From assembly GCA_029961745.1 (NCBI GenBank), contig CP124680.1, positions 1,302,001-1,366,000 on the forward strand: a stretch of 64,000 bases of DNA. Reading direction: 5' to 3'. Shown piece after piece: positions 27,501-36,040 of this stretch; position 1 is the first letter of the stretch, and each line of letters starts with the position of its first letter. The position numbers and the translations under genes were made by a program. The stretch is from Nocardioides sp. L-11A (GTDB taxonomy: Bacteria; Actinomycetota; Actinomycetes; Propionibacteriales; Nocardioidaceae). The notes below the pieces were generated by a model. It made no database searches. It was not told the origin of the DNA and worked only from the letters and a program-made list of their open reading frames with translations.

Positions 27501-27920
27501 ATGTTGATGCCGCGTCGCGTCAAGCACCGCAAGCAGCACCACCCGAAGCGTCGGGGTGCTGCCAAGGGCGGTACGTCGCTGGCGTTCGGTGACTTCGGTA
27601 TCCAGGCGGTCGAGGGTGCCTATGTCACCAACCGCCAGATCGAGTCCGCTCGTATCGCCATGACCCGCCACATCAAGCGTGGCGGCAAGGTCTGGATCAA
27701 CATCTACCCGGACCGCCCGCTCACCAAGAAGCCCGCCGAGACCCGCATGGGCTCCGGTAAGGGCTCCCCGGAGTGGTGGGTCGCCAACGTCAAGCCCGGC
27801 CGCGTCATGTTCGAGCTGTCCGGTGTGCCGGAGGACATCGCCCGTGAGGCGATGCGCCGCGCGATCCACAAGCTGCCCATGAAGGCCCGATTCATCACGC
27901 GAGAGGCTGGTGAGTTCTGA
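27501..27920 (+). CDS. rplP: 50S ribosomal protein L16
   Basis: 139 residues, [14 protein letters not shown] start and the conserved [19 protein letters not shown] motif near the A site. The stop shares a base with the rpmC start (TGATG). Confidence 0.97.
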   Translation: MLMPRRVKHRKQHHPKRRGAAKGGTSLAFGDFGIQAVEGAYVTNRQIESARIAMTRHIKRGGKVWINIYPDRPLTKKPAETRMGSGKGSPEWWVANVKPGRVMFELSGVPEDIAREAMRRAIHKLPMKARFITREAGEF

Positions 27921-28156
27921 TGGCGAACGTCATCCGCGCCCACGAGCTGGACGAGCTCAACGAGGTCGACCTCGAGGCCAAGCTGCGCGAGGCCAAGGAG
28001 GAGCTGTTCAACCTGCGGTTCCAGGCGGCCACGGGCCAGCTGGAGAGCCACGGCCGGCTCCGCACGGTCAAGAAGGACATCGCCCGGATCTACACCGTGG
28101 TGCGCGAGCGCGAGCTCGGCATCCGGACCGCTCCGGCAACGGATGAGGAGAACTGA
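27920..28156 (+). CDS. rpmC: 50S ribosomal protein L29
   Basis: 78 residues. [20 protein letters not shown] and [18 protein letters not shown] are characteristic of L29, a helical hairpin near the tunnel exit. One-base overlaps with rplP and rpsQ. Confidence 0.95.
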   Translation: MANVIRAHELDELNEVDLEAKLREAKEELFNLRFQAATGQLESHGRLRTVKKDIARIYTVVRERELGIRTAPATDEEN

Positions 28157-28446
28157 TGAGCACGGAGTCCAACGAGGTGGGCAACGAGACCGCTCAGCGC
28201 AACGCCCGCAAGACCCGTGAGGGCCTCGTGGTCAGCGACAAGATGGACAAGACCGTGGTCGTGTCCGTCGAGGACCGCGTCAAGCACGCTCTGTACGGCA
28301 AGGTCATGCGCCGCAACACGCGGCTCAAGGCGCACGACGAGCAGAACGACTGCGGCGTCGGCGACCGCGTCCTCATCATGGAGACCCGCCCGCTCTCGGC
28401 CACCAAGCGCTGGCGCGTGGTGGAGATCCTCGAGCGCGCCAAGTAG
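28156..28446 (+). CDS. rpsQ: 30S ribosomal protein S17
   Basis: 96 residues. The OB-fold core is [20 protein letters not shown] to [17 protein letters not shown]; about 13 residues precede it. Last gene before a 68-nt gap that holds a small hairpin (CTCAC-N5-GTGAG near 28468), so S10 and spc parts may be separable transcripts. Confidence 0.95.
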   Translation: MSTESNEVGNETAQRNARKTREGLVVSDKMDKTVVVSVEDRVKHALYGKVMRRNTRLKAHDEQNDCGVGDRVLIMETRPLSATKRWRVVEILERAK

Positions 28447-28514
28447 TCCACACGTTCGGCCAGGCTCACCGCCCGTGAGGCGATGAGAACCGGCACGACA
28501 ACCAGGAGAAATCG

Positions 28515-28883
28515 ATGATTCAGCAGGAGTCGCGACTCAAGGTCGCCGACAACACCGGTGCGAAGGAGATCCTTTGCATCCGGGTGCTCGGCGGCTCCGG
28601 CCGTCGCTACGCCGGCATCGGTGACGTCATCGTCGCCACTGTCAAGGACGCCATCCCCGGCGGCAACGTCAAGAAGGGCGACGTCGTCAAGGCGGTCGTC
28701 GTGCGCACCGTCAAGGAGCGCCGCCGTCCCGACGGGTCCTACATCCGCTTCGACGAGAACGCCGCGGTGATCCTCAAGAACGACGGCGAGCCCCGCGGCA
28801 CCCGCATCTTCGGCCCGGTCGGCCGTGAGCTGCGGGAGAAGAAGTTCATGAAGATCATCTCGCTGGCGCCGGAGGTGCTGTGA
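28515..28883 (+). CDS. rplN: 50S ribosomal protein L14
   Basis: 122 residues: [20 protein letters not shown], then [16 protein letters not shown] and the C-terminal [23 protein letters not shown] upstream. First gene of the spc-like part. Its stop overlaps the rplX start. Confidence 0.97.
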   Translation: MIQQESRLKVADNTGAKEILCIRVLGGSGRRYAGIGDVIVATVKDAIPGGNVKKGDVVKAVVVRTVKERRRPDGSYIRFDENAAVILKNDGEPRGTRIFGPVGRELREKKFMKIISLAPEVL

Positions 28884-29296
28884 TGGCTGCCAAGTTCATT
28901 CGAAGCACCCGCAAGAAGTCCGAGCAGGTGCGCAAGAAGCCCAACCTCCGCGTCAAGAAGGGCGACACCGTCAAGGTCATCGCCGGCAAGGACAAGGGCG
29001 CCGAGGGCAAGATCATCAAGGTCCTCCGTGAGGAGGAGCGCGTGATCGTCGAGGGTGTCAACCGGATCAAGAAGCACACCAAGGTCGTCGACCAGGGTCA
29101 GCGCTCCGGCAACACCGGCGGCATCATCACCACCGAGGCCCCGATCCACGTGTCCAACGTGATGCTGGTCGAGGGTGACGGCGTGACCAAGGTCGGCTAC
29201 AAGCGGGTCGACGTCACCAAGCGCCGCCCCGACGGCTCGGAGTACAGCTCGACGCGCAGCGTCCGCGTCTCCCGCAAGACCGGGAAGGAGATCTGA
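28883..29296 (+). CDS. rplX: 50S ribosomal protein L24
   Basis: 137 residues from ATG 28883 (a GTG at 28880 in the same frame would add one residue). KOW motif [20 protein letters not shown] is near the N-terminus, then [12 protein letters not shown]. Longer than E. coli L24 by ~30 residues at the C-terminus. TGATG overlap with rplN. Confidence 0.95.
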   Translation: MAAKFIRSTRKKSEQVRKKPNLRVKKGDTVKVIAGKDKGAEGKIIKVLREEERVIVEGVNRIKKHTKVVDQGQRSGNTGGIITTEAPIHVSNVMLVEGDGVTKVGYKRVDVTKRRPDGSEYSSTRSVRVSRKTGKEI

Positions 29297-29297
29297 G

Positions 29298-29867
29298 ATG
29301 AGCGAGTCCACCATCGAGAAGGTCACCCCTCGCCTCAAGACGAAGTACCGCGAGGAGATCCTCCCGGCGCTGAAGGCCGAGTTCGAGATCGCCAACGTCA
29401 TGCAGGTCCCCGGGCTGACCAAGATCGTGGTCAACATGGGTGTCGGCGAGGCCGCGCGCGACTCGAAGCTGATCGAGGGCGCGATCCGCGACCTCACCGC
29501 GATCACCGGCCAGAAGCCGGCGGTCACCAAGGCCCGCAAGTCGATCGCCCAGTTCAAGCTGCGTGAGGGCATGCCGATCGGCACGCACGTCACGCTGCGT
29601 GGCGACCGGATGTGGGAGTTCCTCGACCGCCTGCTGGCCCTCGCGCTGCCGCGTATCCGCGACTTCCGCGGCCTGTCGCCCAAGCAGTTCGACGGCCGGG
29701 GCAACTACACGTTCGGCCTGACCGAGCAGGTCATGTTCCACGAGATCGACCAGGACAAGGTCGACCGCCAGCGGGGCATGGACATCACCATCGTCACCAC
29801 GGCGACCAACGACGAGCAGGGGCGCGCGCTGCTGAAGCAGCTCGGCTTCCCGTTCAAGGAGAACTGA
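29298..29867 (+). CDS. rplE: 50S ribosomal protein L5
   Basis: 189 residues. [32 protein letters not shown] and [19 protein letters not shown] identify L5, which binds 5S rRNA and the P-site tRNA. One nt separates its stop from rpsZ. Confidence 0.97.
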
Positions 29868-29868
29868 C

Positions 29869-30054
29869 ATGGCGAAGACCGCGCTCAAGGTCAAGGCGGC
29901 CCGCAAGCCCAAGTTCGCGGTGCGCGGCTACACGCGCTGCCAGCGCTGCGGTCGCCCGAAGGCCGTCTACCGCAAGTTCGGCCTGTGCCGGATCTGCCTG
30001 CGCGAGATGGCGCACCGTGGCGAGCTGCCCGGCGTGACCAAGTCGAGCTGGTAA
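29869..30054 (+). CDS. rpsZ: 30S ribosomal protein S14, zinc-binding type Z
   Basis: 61 residues with two CxxC pairs ([20 protein letters not shown]), the short zinc form of S14. Many actinobacteria keep a second zinc-free S14 elsewhere for zinc starvation; none is in this window. Lies in the usual place between rplE and rpsH. Confidence 0.96.
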
Positions 30055-30072
30055 CACCCAACCGTTGAAGGT

Positions 30073-30097
30073 CCACTCGCCTGTCGTTGCTGAGTGG
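30073..30097 (+). other. Small hairpin upstream of rpsH
   Basis: CCACTC (30073-30078) and GAGTGG (30092-30097) can pair around a 13-nt loop in the 69-nt gap between rpsZ and rpsH. S8 is a translational repressor of spc operons in E. coli, so a structured site here could be regulatory, but I see no match to the known S8 target. Confidence 0.3.
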
Positions 30098-30123
30098 AAA
30101 CCACAGCAGAAAGAACACACATC

Positions 30124-30528
30124 ATGACGATGACTGACCCGATCGCAGACATGCTCACGCGTCTGCGCAACGCCAACCAGGCGTACCACGACGCGGTGAC
30201 CATGCCGTACAGCAAGCTCAAGGAAGGCGTCGCGGAGATCCTCAAGCAGGAGGGGTACATCACCTCCTTCGCGGTCGCCGACAACGAGAACGGCGTCGGC
30301 AAGCTGCTGACCGTCACCCTCAAGTACGGCCGCAACCGCGAGCGCTCGATCGCCGGCGTCCGCCGGATCAGCAAGCCCGGTCTGCGGGTGTACGCCAAGC
30401 ACACCGGCCTGCCGAAGGTCCTCGGTGGCCTGGGCGTGGCGATCATCTCGACCAGCCAGGGTCTGCTGACGGACCGTCAGGCCAACCAGAAGGGCGTGGG
30501 TGGGGAAGTCCTCGCCTACGTCTGGTGA
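30124..30528 (+). CDS. rpsH: 30S ribosomal protein S8
   Basis: 134 residues from the ATG at 30124 ([20 protein letters not shown]); an in-frame ATG at 30094 is not favoured because S8 proteins begin at this motif. C-terminal [20 protein letters not shown] is the rRNA-binding signature. Confidence 0.97.
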   Translation: MTMTDPIADMLTRLRNANQAYHDAVTMPYSKLKEGVAEILKQEGYITSFAVADNENGVGKLLTVTLKYGRNRERSIAGVRRISKPGLRVYAKHTGLPKVLGGLGVAIISTSQGLLTDRQANQKGVGGEVLAYVW

Positions 30529-30550
30529 CAAGGGAAGGAGAGAGAAGAAC

Positions 30551-31090
30551 ATGTCGCGCATCGGCAAGCTCCCCGTCCCCGTCCCCTCGGGCGTCGACGT
30601 CCAGATCGACGGCGCCACCGTCACGGTGAAGGGCCCCAAGGGCACCCTGAGCCACACCGTGGTCGCTCCGATCACCGTCGAGAAGGGCGAGGGCGTCCTC
30701 GACGTCAAGCGTCCCGACGACGAGCGCCTCTCGAAGGCCTACCACGGCCTGAGCCGCACGCTCATCAACAACATGGTCGTCGGCGTGACCGAGGGCTACG
30801 AGAAGAAGCTCGAGATCGTGGGCGTCGGCTACCGCGTCCTGCCCAAGGGCCCGACGCAGCTGGAGTTCCAGCTCGGCTACTCGCACCCGATCATCTTCGA
30901 CGCCCCCGAGGGCATCACCTTCACGGTGGAGGGCCCGACCAAGCTCGGCGTCGTCGGCATCGACAAGCAGCTGGTCGGCGAGGTCGCCGCCAACATCCGC
31001 AAGCTCCGCAAGCCCGAGCCCTACAAGGGCAAGGGTGTCCGGTACGCCGGCGAGCACGTCCGTCGCAAGGTCGGAAAGGCTGGTAAGTGA
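30551..31090 (+). CDS. rplF: 50S ribosomal protein L6
   Basis: 179 residues from [19 protein letters not shown]; preceded by GGAAGGAGAGAAGA, a strong [21 protein letters not shown] at the C-terminus is the family signature. Overall length matches bacterial L6. Confidence 0.97.
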   Translation: MSRIGKLPVPVPSGVDVQIDGATVTVKGPKGTLSHTVVAPITVEKGEGVLDVKRPDDERLSKAYHGLSRTLINNMVVGVTEGYEKKLEIVGVGYRVLPKGPTQLEFQLGYSHPIIFDAPEGITFTVEGPTKLGVVGIDKQLVGEVAANIRKLRKPEPYKGKGVRYAGEHVRRKVGKAGK

Positions 31091-31091
31091 C

Positions 31092-31475
31092 ATGGCGATC
31101 ACCCTGAAGTACCAGCGGAAGCTGTCCGCTCGCGCGAGCTCGCGCACGCGTCGTCAGATCCGCGGTCGCAAGAAGATCTCCGGGACGGCCGAGCGGCCGC
31201 GCCTGGTCATCACCCGGTCGAGCAAGCACATCACCGCCCAGGTCGTCGACGACCTGGTCGGCAAGACCCTGGTGTCGGCCTCGACCCTCGAGGGCGACCT
31301 GCGCGCCCTCGACGGCGACAAGACCGCCAAGGCCAAGAAGGTCGGCGAGCTCGTCGCCGCCCGTGCCAAGGAGCAGGGCGTGGAGTCGGTCGTCTTCGAC
31401 CGCGCCGGCAACAAGTATCACGGTCGCATCGCGGCCCTGGCAGATGGCGCCCGCGAGGGCGGCCTGACCTTCTGA
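31092..31475 (+). CDS. rplR: 50S ribosomal protein L18
   Basis: 127 residues from ATG 31092, one base after the rplF stop. [20 protein letters not shown] and the C-terminal [20 protein letters not shown] are typical. Binds 5S rRNA with L5. Confidence 0.96.
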   Translation: MAITLKYQRKLSARASSRTRRQIRGRKKISGTAERPRLVITRSSKHITAQVVDDLVGKTLVSASTLEGDLRALDGDKTAKAKKVGELVAARAKEQGVESVVFDRAGNKYHGRIAALADGAREGGLTF

Positions 31476-31500
31476 CCGCGAACAGGACTGAGGAGAGATC

Positions 31501-32145
31501 ATGAGCGGAGCCCAGCGCGGACAGCGTTCGGGTGGCGACCGTGGCGGCCGTGGTGGCCGCGACGACCGCCGCGGCGGCGCCGACAAGAACCAGTACGTCG
31601 AGCGGGTCGTTGCCATCAACCGCGTCGCCAAGGTCGTGAAGGGTGGTCGTCGCTTCAGCTTCACCGCCCTCGTGATCGTGGGTGACGGCGACGGTCTGGT
31701 GGGCGTCGGCTACGGCAAGGCCAAGGAAGTCCCGGCGGCGATCGCCAAGGGCGTCGAGGAGGCGAAGAAGAACTTCTTCCGCGTCCCGCGCGTCCAGGGC
31801 ACGATCCCGCACCCGGTCCAGGGCGAGAAGGCCGCCGGCGTGGTGTTCCTGCGCCCGGCCGCCCCCGGTACCGGTGTCATCGCCGGTGGTCCGGTGCGCG
31901 CCGTCCTGGAGTGCGCCGGCATCCACGACGTGCTCAGCAAGTCGCTGGGCTCGTCCAACCAGATCAACATCGTGCACGCGACCGTCGCGGCGCTCCAGAT
32001 GCTGGAGCAGCCGGAGTCGGTGGCGGCGCGGCGTGGTCTGCCCGTCGAGCACGTCGCCCCGGCGGCGCTGCTCAAGGCCAAGGCCGAGGGCGAGGCCGCT
32101 GCGGCCGCCGCCAAGGCCTCCACGCCGGAGGCGGTGACGGCCTGA
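31501..32145 (+). CDS. rpsE: 30S ribosomal protein S5
   Basis: 214 residues. The N-terminus is Gly/Arg/Asp-rich ([15 protein letters not shown]) ahead of the double-stranded RNA-binding fold ([20 protein letters not shown]) and the C-terminal domain ([20 protein letters not shown]). Longer than E. coli S5 (166 aa) at both ends. Stop overlaps rpmD by one base. Confidence 0.97.
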   Translation: MSGAQRGQRSGGDRGGRGGRDDRRGGADKNQYVERVVAINRVAKVVKGGRRFSFTALVIVGDGDGLVGVGYGKAKEVPAAIAKGVEEAKKNFFRVPRVQGTIPHPVQGEKAAGVVFLRPAAPGTGVIAGGPVRAVLECAGIHDVLSKSLGSSNQINIVHATVAALQMLEQPESVAARRGLPVEHVAPAALLKAKAEGEAAAAAAKASTPEAVTA

Positions 32146-32333
32146 TGGCACAGCTGAAGGTCCAGCAGACCAAGTCGAAGATCGGCACGAAGGCCAACCA
32201 GCGCGAGACGCTGCGCAGCCTGGGCCTCAAGCGGATCGGCGACGTCGTGATCAAGGAGGACCGTCCCGAGATCCGGGGCATGGTCCACACCGTCCGTCAC
32301 CTGGTGACGGTCGAGGTCGTCGGAGGCGAGTGA
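32145..32333 (+). CDS. rpmD: 50S ribosomal protein L30
   Basis: 62 residues: [20 protein letters not shown] and [20 protein letters not shown]. Starts in TGATG with rpsE and ends 2 nt before rplO. Confidence 0.96.
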   Translation: MAQLKVQQTKSKIGTKANQRETLRSLGLKRIGDVVIKEDRPEIRGMVHTVRHLVTVEVVGGE

Positions 32334-32335
32334 CA

Positions 32336-32776
32336 ATGACGCTCAAGCTGCACCACCTGCGCCCCGCGCCGGGTGCGAAGACCGCCAAGACCCGCGTGGG
32401 TCGTGGTGAGGGCTCCAAGGGCAAGACCGCCGGTCGTGGTACGAAGGGCACCAAGGCCCGCTACCAGGTCCCGGTCGCGTTCGAGGGTGGCCAGATGCCG
32501 CTGCACATGCGGCTCCCGAAGCTCAAGGGCTTCAAGAACCCGTTCAAGGTGACCTTCCAGGTCGTCAACCTCGACCGGATCAGCACGCTGTTCCCCGAGG
32601 GCGGCGACGTCACCCCGGAGACGCTGGTCGCCAAGGGCGCGGTCCGCAAGGGCCACCCGGTCAAGGTGCTCGGGCAGGGTGACCTGACGGTCAAGGTCGC
32701 GGTGAGCGCGGATGCGTTCTCGGCCTCGGCCAAGGAGAAGATCGAGGGCGCCGGCGGGACCGTCACGGTCCTGTGA
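32336..32776 (+). CDS. rplO: 50S ribosomal protein L15
   Basis: 146 residues from ATG 32336 (SD GGAGGCGAG; an earlier GTG at 32330 overlaps the rpmD stop and is less likely). [20 protein letters not shown] and [18 protein letters not shown] are L15 signatures. Last ribosomal gene before secY, followed by a hairpin. Confidence 0.97.
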   Translation: MTLKLHHLRPAPGAKTAKTRVGRGEGSKGKTAGRGTKGTKARYQVPVAFEGGQMPLHMRLPKLKGFKNPFKVTFQVVNLDRISTLFPEGGDVTPETLVAKGAVRKGHPVKVLGQGDLTVKVAVSADAFSASAKEKIEGAGGTVTVL

Positions 32777-32785
32777 CGACGCTGC

Positions 32786-32833
32786 GAGGGGCGCGTCGGA
32801 TCTGGGGGAACTCCCGGTCCGACGACGCCCCTC
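32786..32833 (+). terminator. Hairpin between rplO and secY
   Basis: GAGGGGCGCGTCGGA (32786-32800) pairs with TCCGACG-A-CGCCCCTC (32818-32833): 15 bp with a single bulged A, around a 17-nt loop that itself can fold (GGGGGAACTCCC). No U tract follows, as is usual for actinobacterial hairpins, so it may terminate, attenuate or stabilise the ribosomal mRNA. secY has its own promoter candidate downstream. Confidence 0.6.
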
Positions 32834-32912
32834 GTTCGTCTCCGCCGTCAGTTCGCCGCTCGCTTCGCCCGACTTCCTCGGCGTACCGGACCGGCGGCTG
32901 TGTGCCCCCTGT

Positions 32913-32918
32913 TAGGCT
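32913..32918 (+). promoter_or_regulatory. -10 candidate for secY-adk-map
   Basis: TAGGCT, 42 nt upstream of the secY GTG and after the hairpin at 32786-32833. The same hexamer serves the start at 43000. No convincing -35 is visible. Confidence 0.4.
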
Positions 32919-32960
32919 TCCCCGCGGCCACAAGGCCAGCGATGAGAGAAGAGGACCCGC

Positions 32961-34274
32961 GTGCTCACCGCGTTCGTGAACGCCTTCCGGACCCCGGACC
33001 TGCGGCGCAAGCTGCTGTTCGTCCTGTTGATCATCGTCATCTTCAGGGCCGGGTCGCAGATCCCGGCACCTGGCGTGCACGTCTCCAACGTGGAGAAGTG
33101 CATCAAGGTGGTCGAAGAGGGCAGCAACGCCAGCCTCTACAGTCTGGTCAACCTGTTCTCCGGCGGAGCGCTCCTCCAGCTGACGATCTTCGCGCTCGGC
33201 ATCATGCCGTACATCACCGCGAGCATCATCCTGCAGCTGCTCGTCGTCGTGATCCCGCGGCTCGAGGCCCTCAAGAAGGAGGGCCAGTCCGGCCAGACGA
33301 AGATCACGCAGTACACGCGCTATCTCACGCTCGGCCTCGCGGTCCTGCAGGCGACCGGCATCGTCGCCCTCGCGCGCACCGGCAACCTGCTGCAGGGCTG
33401 TGACAGCTCGCAGTACCCGTTGCTGCATTCCAACAACACCGAGACCTTCCTGGTCCTGGTCGTGACCATGACGGCCGGCACCGCGGTGATCATGTGGCTC
33501 GGCGAGCTGATCACCGAGCGCGGCGTCGGCAACGGCATGTCGATCCTGATCTTCACCCAGGTCGTCGCGACCTTCCCCGCCTCGCTGTGGCAGGTGAAGA
33601 TCAGCCAGGGCTGGTGGACCTTCGGCATCGTGGTCGTGATCGGCCTGGTGCTCGTGGCGGCCGTCATCTTCATCGAGCAGGCGCAGCGCCGGATCCCGGT
33701 GCAGTACGCCCGCCGCATGGTCGGGCGCAAGATGTTCGGCGGCAGCTCGACCTACATCCCGCTGAAGGTCAACCAGGCGGGCATCATCCCGGTCATCTTC
33801 GCCTCGTCGCTGCTCTACCTGCCGGCGATGGCGGTGCAGTTCAACCAGGAGAACCCGAACCAGTTCATCCGGTGGGTCAACGAGTACCTCGTCGACCAGG
33901 GCCACCCGATCCACATGGCGGCGTACTTCGGTCTGATCATCTTCTTCACCTACTTCTACGTGTCGATCACCTTCAACCCGCAAGAGGTGGCCGACAACAT
34001 GAAGAAGTACGGCGGCTTCATCCCCGGGATCCGGGCGGGCAAGCCGACCCAGGACTACCTGTCCTACGTCCTGTCCCGCATCACGCTGCCGGGCGCTCTC
34101 TACCTGGGTCTGATCTCGCTCGTTCCGCTGATCGCGTTCGTGTTGATCAACGCCAACCAGAACTTCCCGTTCGGCGGCACGTCCATCCTGATCATGGTCG
34201 GCGTCGCGCTCGACACCGTGAAGCAGATCGAGAGCCAGCTCCAGCAGCGCAACTACGAAGGATTCCTGCGTTGA
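32961..34274 (+). CDS. secY: Preprotein translocase subunit SecY
   Basis: 437 residues, ten transmembrane helices expected and visible as hydrophobic blocks. [21 protein letters not shown] at the N-terminus, [40 protein letters not shown] and [24 protein letters not shown] segment identify SecY, core of the SecYEG channel. GTG start with SD AGAAGAGGA. Coupled to adk by a TTGA overlap. Confidence 0.98.
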   Translation: MLTAFVNAFRTPDLRRKLLFVLLIIVIFRAGSQIPAPGVHVSNVEKCIKVVEEGSNASLYSLVNLFSGGALLQLTIFALGIMPYITASIILQLLVVVIPRLEALKKEGQSGQTKITQYTRYLTLGLAVLQATGIVALARTGNLLQGCDSSQYPLLHSNNTETFLVLVVTMTAGTAVIMWLGELITERGVGNGMSILIFTQVVATFPASLWQVKISQGWWTFGIVVVIGLVLVAAVIFIEQAQRRIPVQYARRMVGRKMFGGSSTYIPLKVNQAGIIPVIFASSLLYLPAMAVQFNQENPNQFIRWVNEYLVDQGHPIHMAAYFGLIIFFTYFYVSITFNPQEVADNMKKYGGFIPGIRAGKPTQDYLSYVLSRITLPGALYLGLISLVPLIAFVLINANQNFPFGGTSILIMVGVALDTVKQIESQLQQRNYEGFLR

Positions 34275-34846
34275 GGCTTCTGATCATGGGCCCGCCGGGC
34301 GCCGGCAAGGGCACCCAGGCGAAGGCGGTCGCCGAGCACTTCGGCGTCCCGGCCATCTCCACCGGAGACATCTTCCGGGCGAACGTCGGGCAGGGCACGC
34401 CGCTCGGCATCGAGGCCAAGCGCTACATGGACGCCGGGGAGTACGTCCCGGACGAGGTCACCAACAACATGGTCCGCGACCGGATCGCGGAGCCCGACGC
34501 CGAGAAGGGCTTCCTGCTCGACGGCTACCCGCGCACCCTGGCCCAGGTCACCGAGCTCGACACGATGGTCGAGGAGACCGGCCACCGGATCGACGCCGTG
34601 CTGTGCCTGACGGTCGACAGCGAGGCCCTGATCAGCCGGCTGCTGAAGCGCGCCGAGATCGAGGGCCGCGCCGACGACAACGAGGAGGTCATCCGGCGCC
34701 GCCAGGAGGTGTACGCCGCGGAGACCGAGCCGTTGATCGCCGTCTACGCCGAGCGTGGCCTGGTCGTCTCGGTGGACGGCATGGGCGAGATCGCCGAGGT
34801 CCAGCAGCGGATCTTCGACGCGCTCGACGACCTGCCGCAGAGTTGA
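34271..34846 (+). CDS. adk: Adenylate kinase (short-lid form)
   Basis: 191 residues. Starts at a TTG that overlaps the secY stop (TTGA, 34271-34274), since the P-loop [11 protein letters not shown] must follow within the first residues. Other motifs: [20 protein letters not shown], and [15 protein letters not shown]. The LID is the short non-zinc form ([16 protein letters not shown]), as in mycobacteria. Converts AMP and ATP to two ADP. The stop codon is included in a 60-bp unit that is repeated 111 bp downstream. Confidence 0.97.
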   Translation: MRLLIMGPPGAGKGTQAKAVAEHFGVPAISTGDIFRANVGQGTPLGIEAKRYMDAGEYVPDEVTNNMVRDRIAEPDAEKGFLLDGYPRTLAQVTELDTMVEETGHRIDAVLCLTVDSEALISRLLKRAEIEGRADDNEEVIRRRQEVYAAETEPLIAVYAERGLVVSVDGMGEIAEVQQRIFDALDDLPQS

Positions 34847-35013
34847 ACTGCCCGAGCGTGTCGCAAACGGACCTCGCCGCCCGGACCTCGCAAGCTCGGC
34901 CCGCGGGCTTCGGCCCGTGCGGCTTCGCCGCCGTGCGCCACGCTGCCGGGCTGTTGAACCGCCCGAGCGTGTCGCAGACGGACCTCGCCGCCCGGGTCTC
35001 GCAAGCTCGGCCC
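34843..35013 (+). repeat. 60-bp duplication between adk and map
   Basis: Unit 1 (34843-34902) and unit 2 (34954-35013) agree at 56 of 60 positions; the period is 111 bp. Each unit begins TTGAAC and ends AAGCTCGGCCC; unit 1 includes the adk stop. A third partial copy of its GACCTCGCCGCCCGG core follows at about 35017. Between the units lie small hairpins (GGGC-TTCG-GCCC; GCGGC-TTC-GCCGC). No coding function is apparent on either strand, and it fills the 205 bp between adk and map. Confidence 0.8.
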
Positions 35014-35051
35014 ACAGACCTCGCCGCCCGGGCGACGAGAGCGGCCTGACG

Positions 35052-35891
35052 GTGTTCTTCGGCCAGCACCGGATCGAGATCAAGACTCCCGAGCAGGTGC
35101 GCTCGATGCGTGCAGCCGGCCTCGTGGTCGGCCGCACCCTCGCGCGGGTGCGTGAGGCGGTCCGCCCTGGCGTCTCGACCGCCGAGCTCGACGCCCTCGC
35201 CGAGCAGAGCATCCGTGACGAGGGGTGCGTCCCGTCGTTCCTCGGGTACGGCGAGCCCCCGTTCCCCGCGAGCATCTGCGCCTCGGTCAACGACGAGGTG
35301 GTGCACGGCATCCCGGGCGGTCGTGTGCTCGCCGAGGGCGACGTGATCTCCATCGACTGTGGGGCGATCGCCTTCGACGACGACGGCCAGGGGTGGCACG
35401 GGGACGCCGCGACGACCGTGGCGGTGGGCCCGGTGCGCGCCGACGTCGCCGAGCTGATGCGGGTCACCGAGGAGGCGCTCTGGCGCGGCCTCGCGGCGGC
35501 CCGGAGCGGCGGACGGGTGGGCGACATCTCCCACGCGGTCGCGTCGTACGTCCACGGCGAAGGGGATTACGGGATCGTGGACGGCTACACCGGCCACGGG
35601 ATCGGCACGGCCATGCACATGGAGCCCGACGTGCCCAACGAGGGCCGCGCGGGCCGTGGCCCCCGGCTGCGGGAGGGCATCGCGCTGGCGGTCGAGCCGA
35701 TGATCACGCTCGGCGACCCGGCCACCGATGTGGCGGCCGACGACTGGACGGTCGTCACCTCCGACGGCGGCTGGGCCGCCCACTACGAGCACACCTTCGC
35801 CCTCACGGCGGCCGGGGTGTGGGTGCTCACCGCGGAGGACGGCGGCCGCGCGCGGCTCGAGCAGCTCGGCGCGACGTACGGCGGCGACTGA
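35052..35891 (+). CDS. map: Methionine aminopeptidase, type I
   Basis: 279 residues from GTG 35052 (VFFGQHRIEIKTPEQVRSM); the SD is weak. Metal ligands are in place: SIDCGAIAFDD and HGDAATT (two Asp), TGHGIGTAMH (His), LAVEPMITLG (Glu) and YEHTFALT (Glu). Removes the initiator Met from new proteins. In Streptomyces-type clusters infA follows directly; here 13 kb of other genes do. Confidence 0.96.
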   Translation: MFFGQHRIEIKTPEQVRSMRAAGLVVGRTLARVREAVRPGVSTAELDALAEQSIRDEGCVPSFLGYGEPPFPASICASVNDEVVHGIPGGRVLAEGDVISIDCGAIAFDDDGQGWHGDAATTVAVGPVRADVAELMRVTEEALWRGLAAARSGGRVGDISHAVASYVHGEGDYGIVDGYTGHGIGTAMHMEPDVPNEGRAGRGPRLREGIALAVEPMITLGDPATDVAADDWTVVTSDGGWAAHYEHTFALTAAGVWVLTAEDGGRARLEQLGATYGGD

Positions 35892-36040
35892 GCCCGCAGT
35901 CGAGGGGTGAACCCGACCTGCCCGCCGGGGGAGGATCCGGGGGATATCTGGTGAGACCTGCATAACTTTCGGGTCGAAGATTCGTTGCTCGTCCATTTTC
36001 ACCCGTACCGTCTCTCCTGGGACATAGGGAGGGACATACC

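Noticed and set aside
34689..36002. Minus-strand frame reading twice through the 60-bp repeat with a repeated CDTLG.FN peptide
   Set aside because: The peptide repeat is a consequence of the DNA duplication; the frame runs opposite adk and map and has no start signal.
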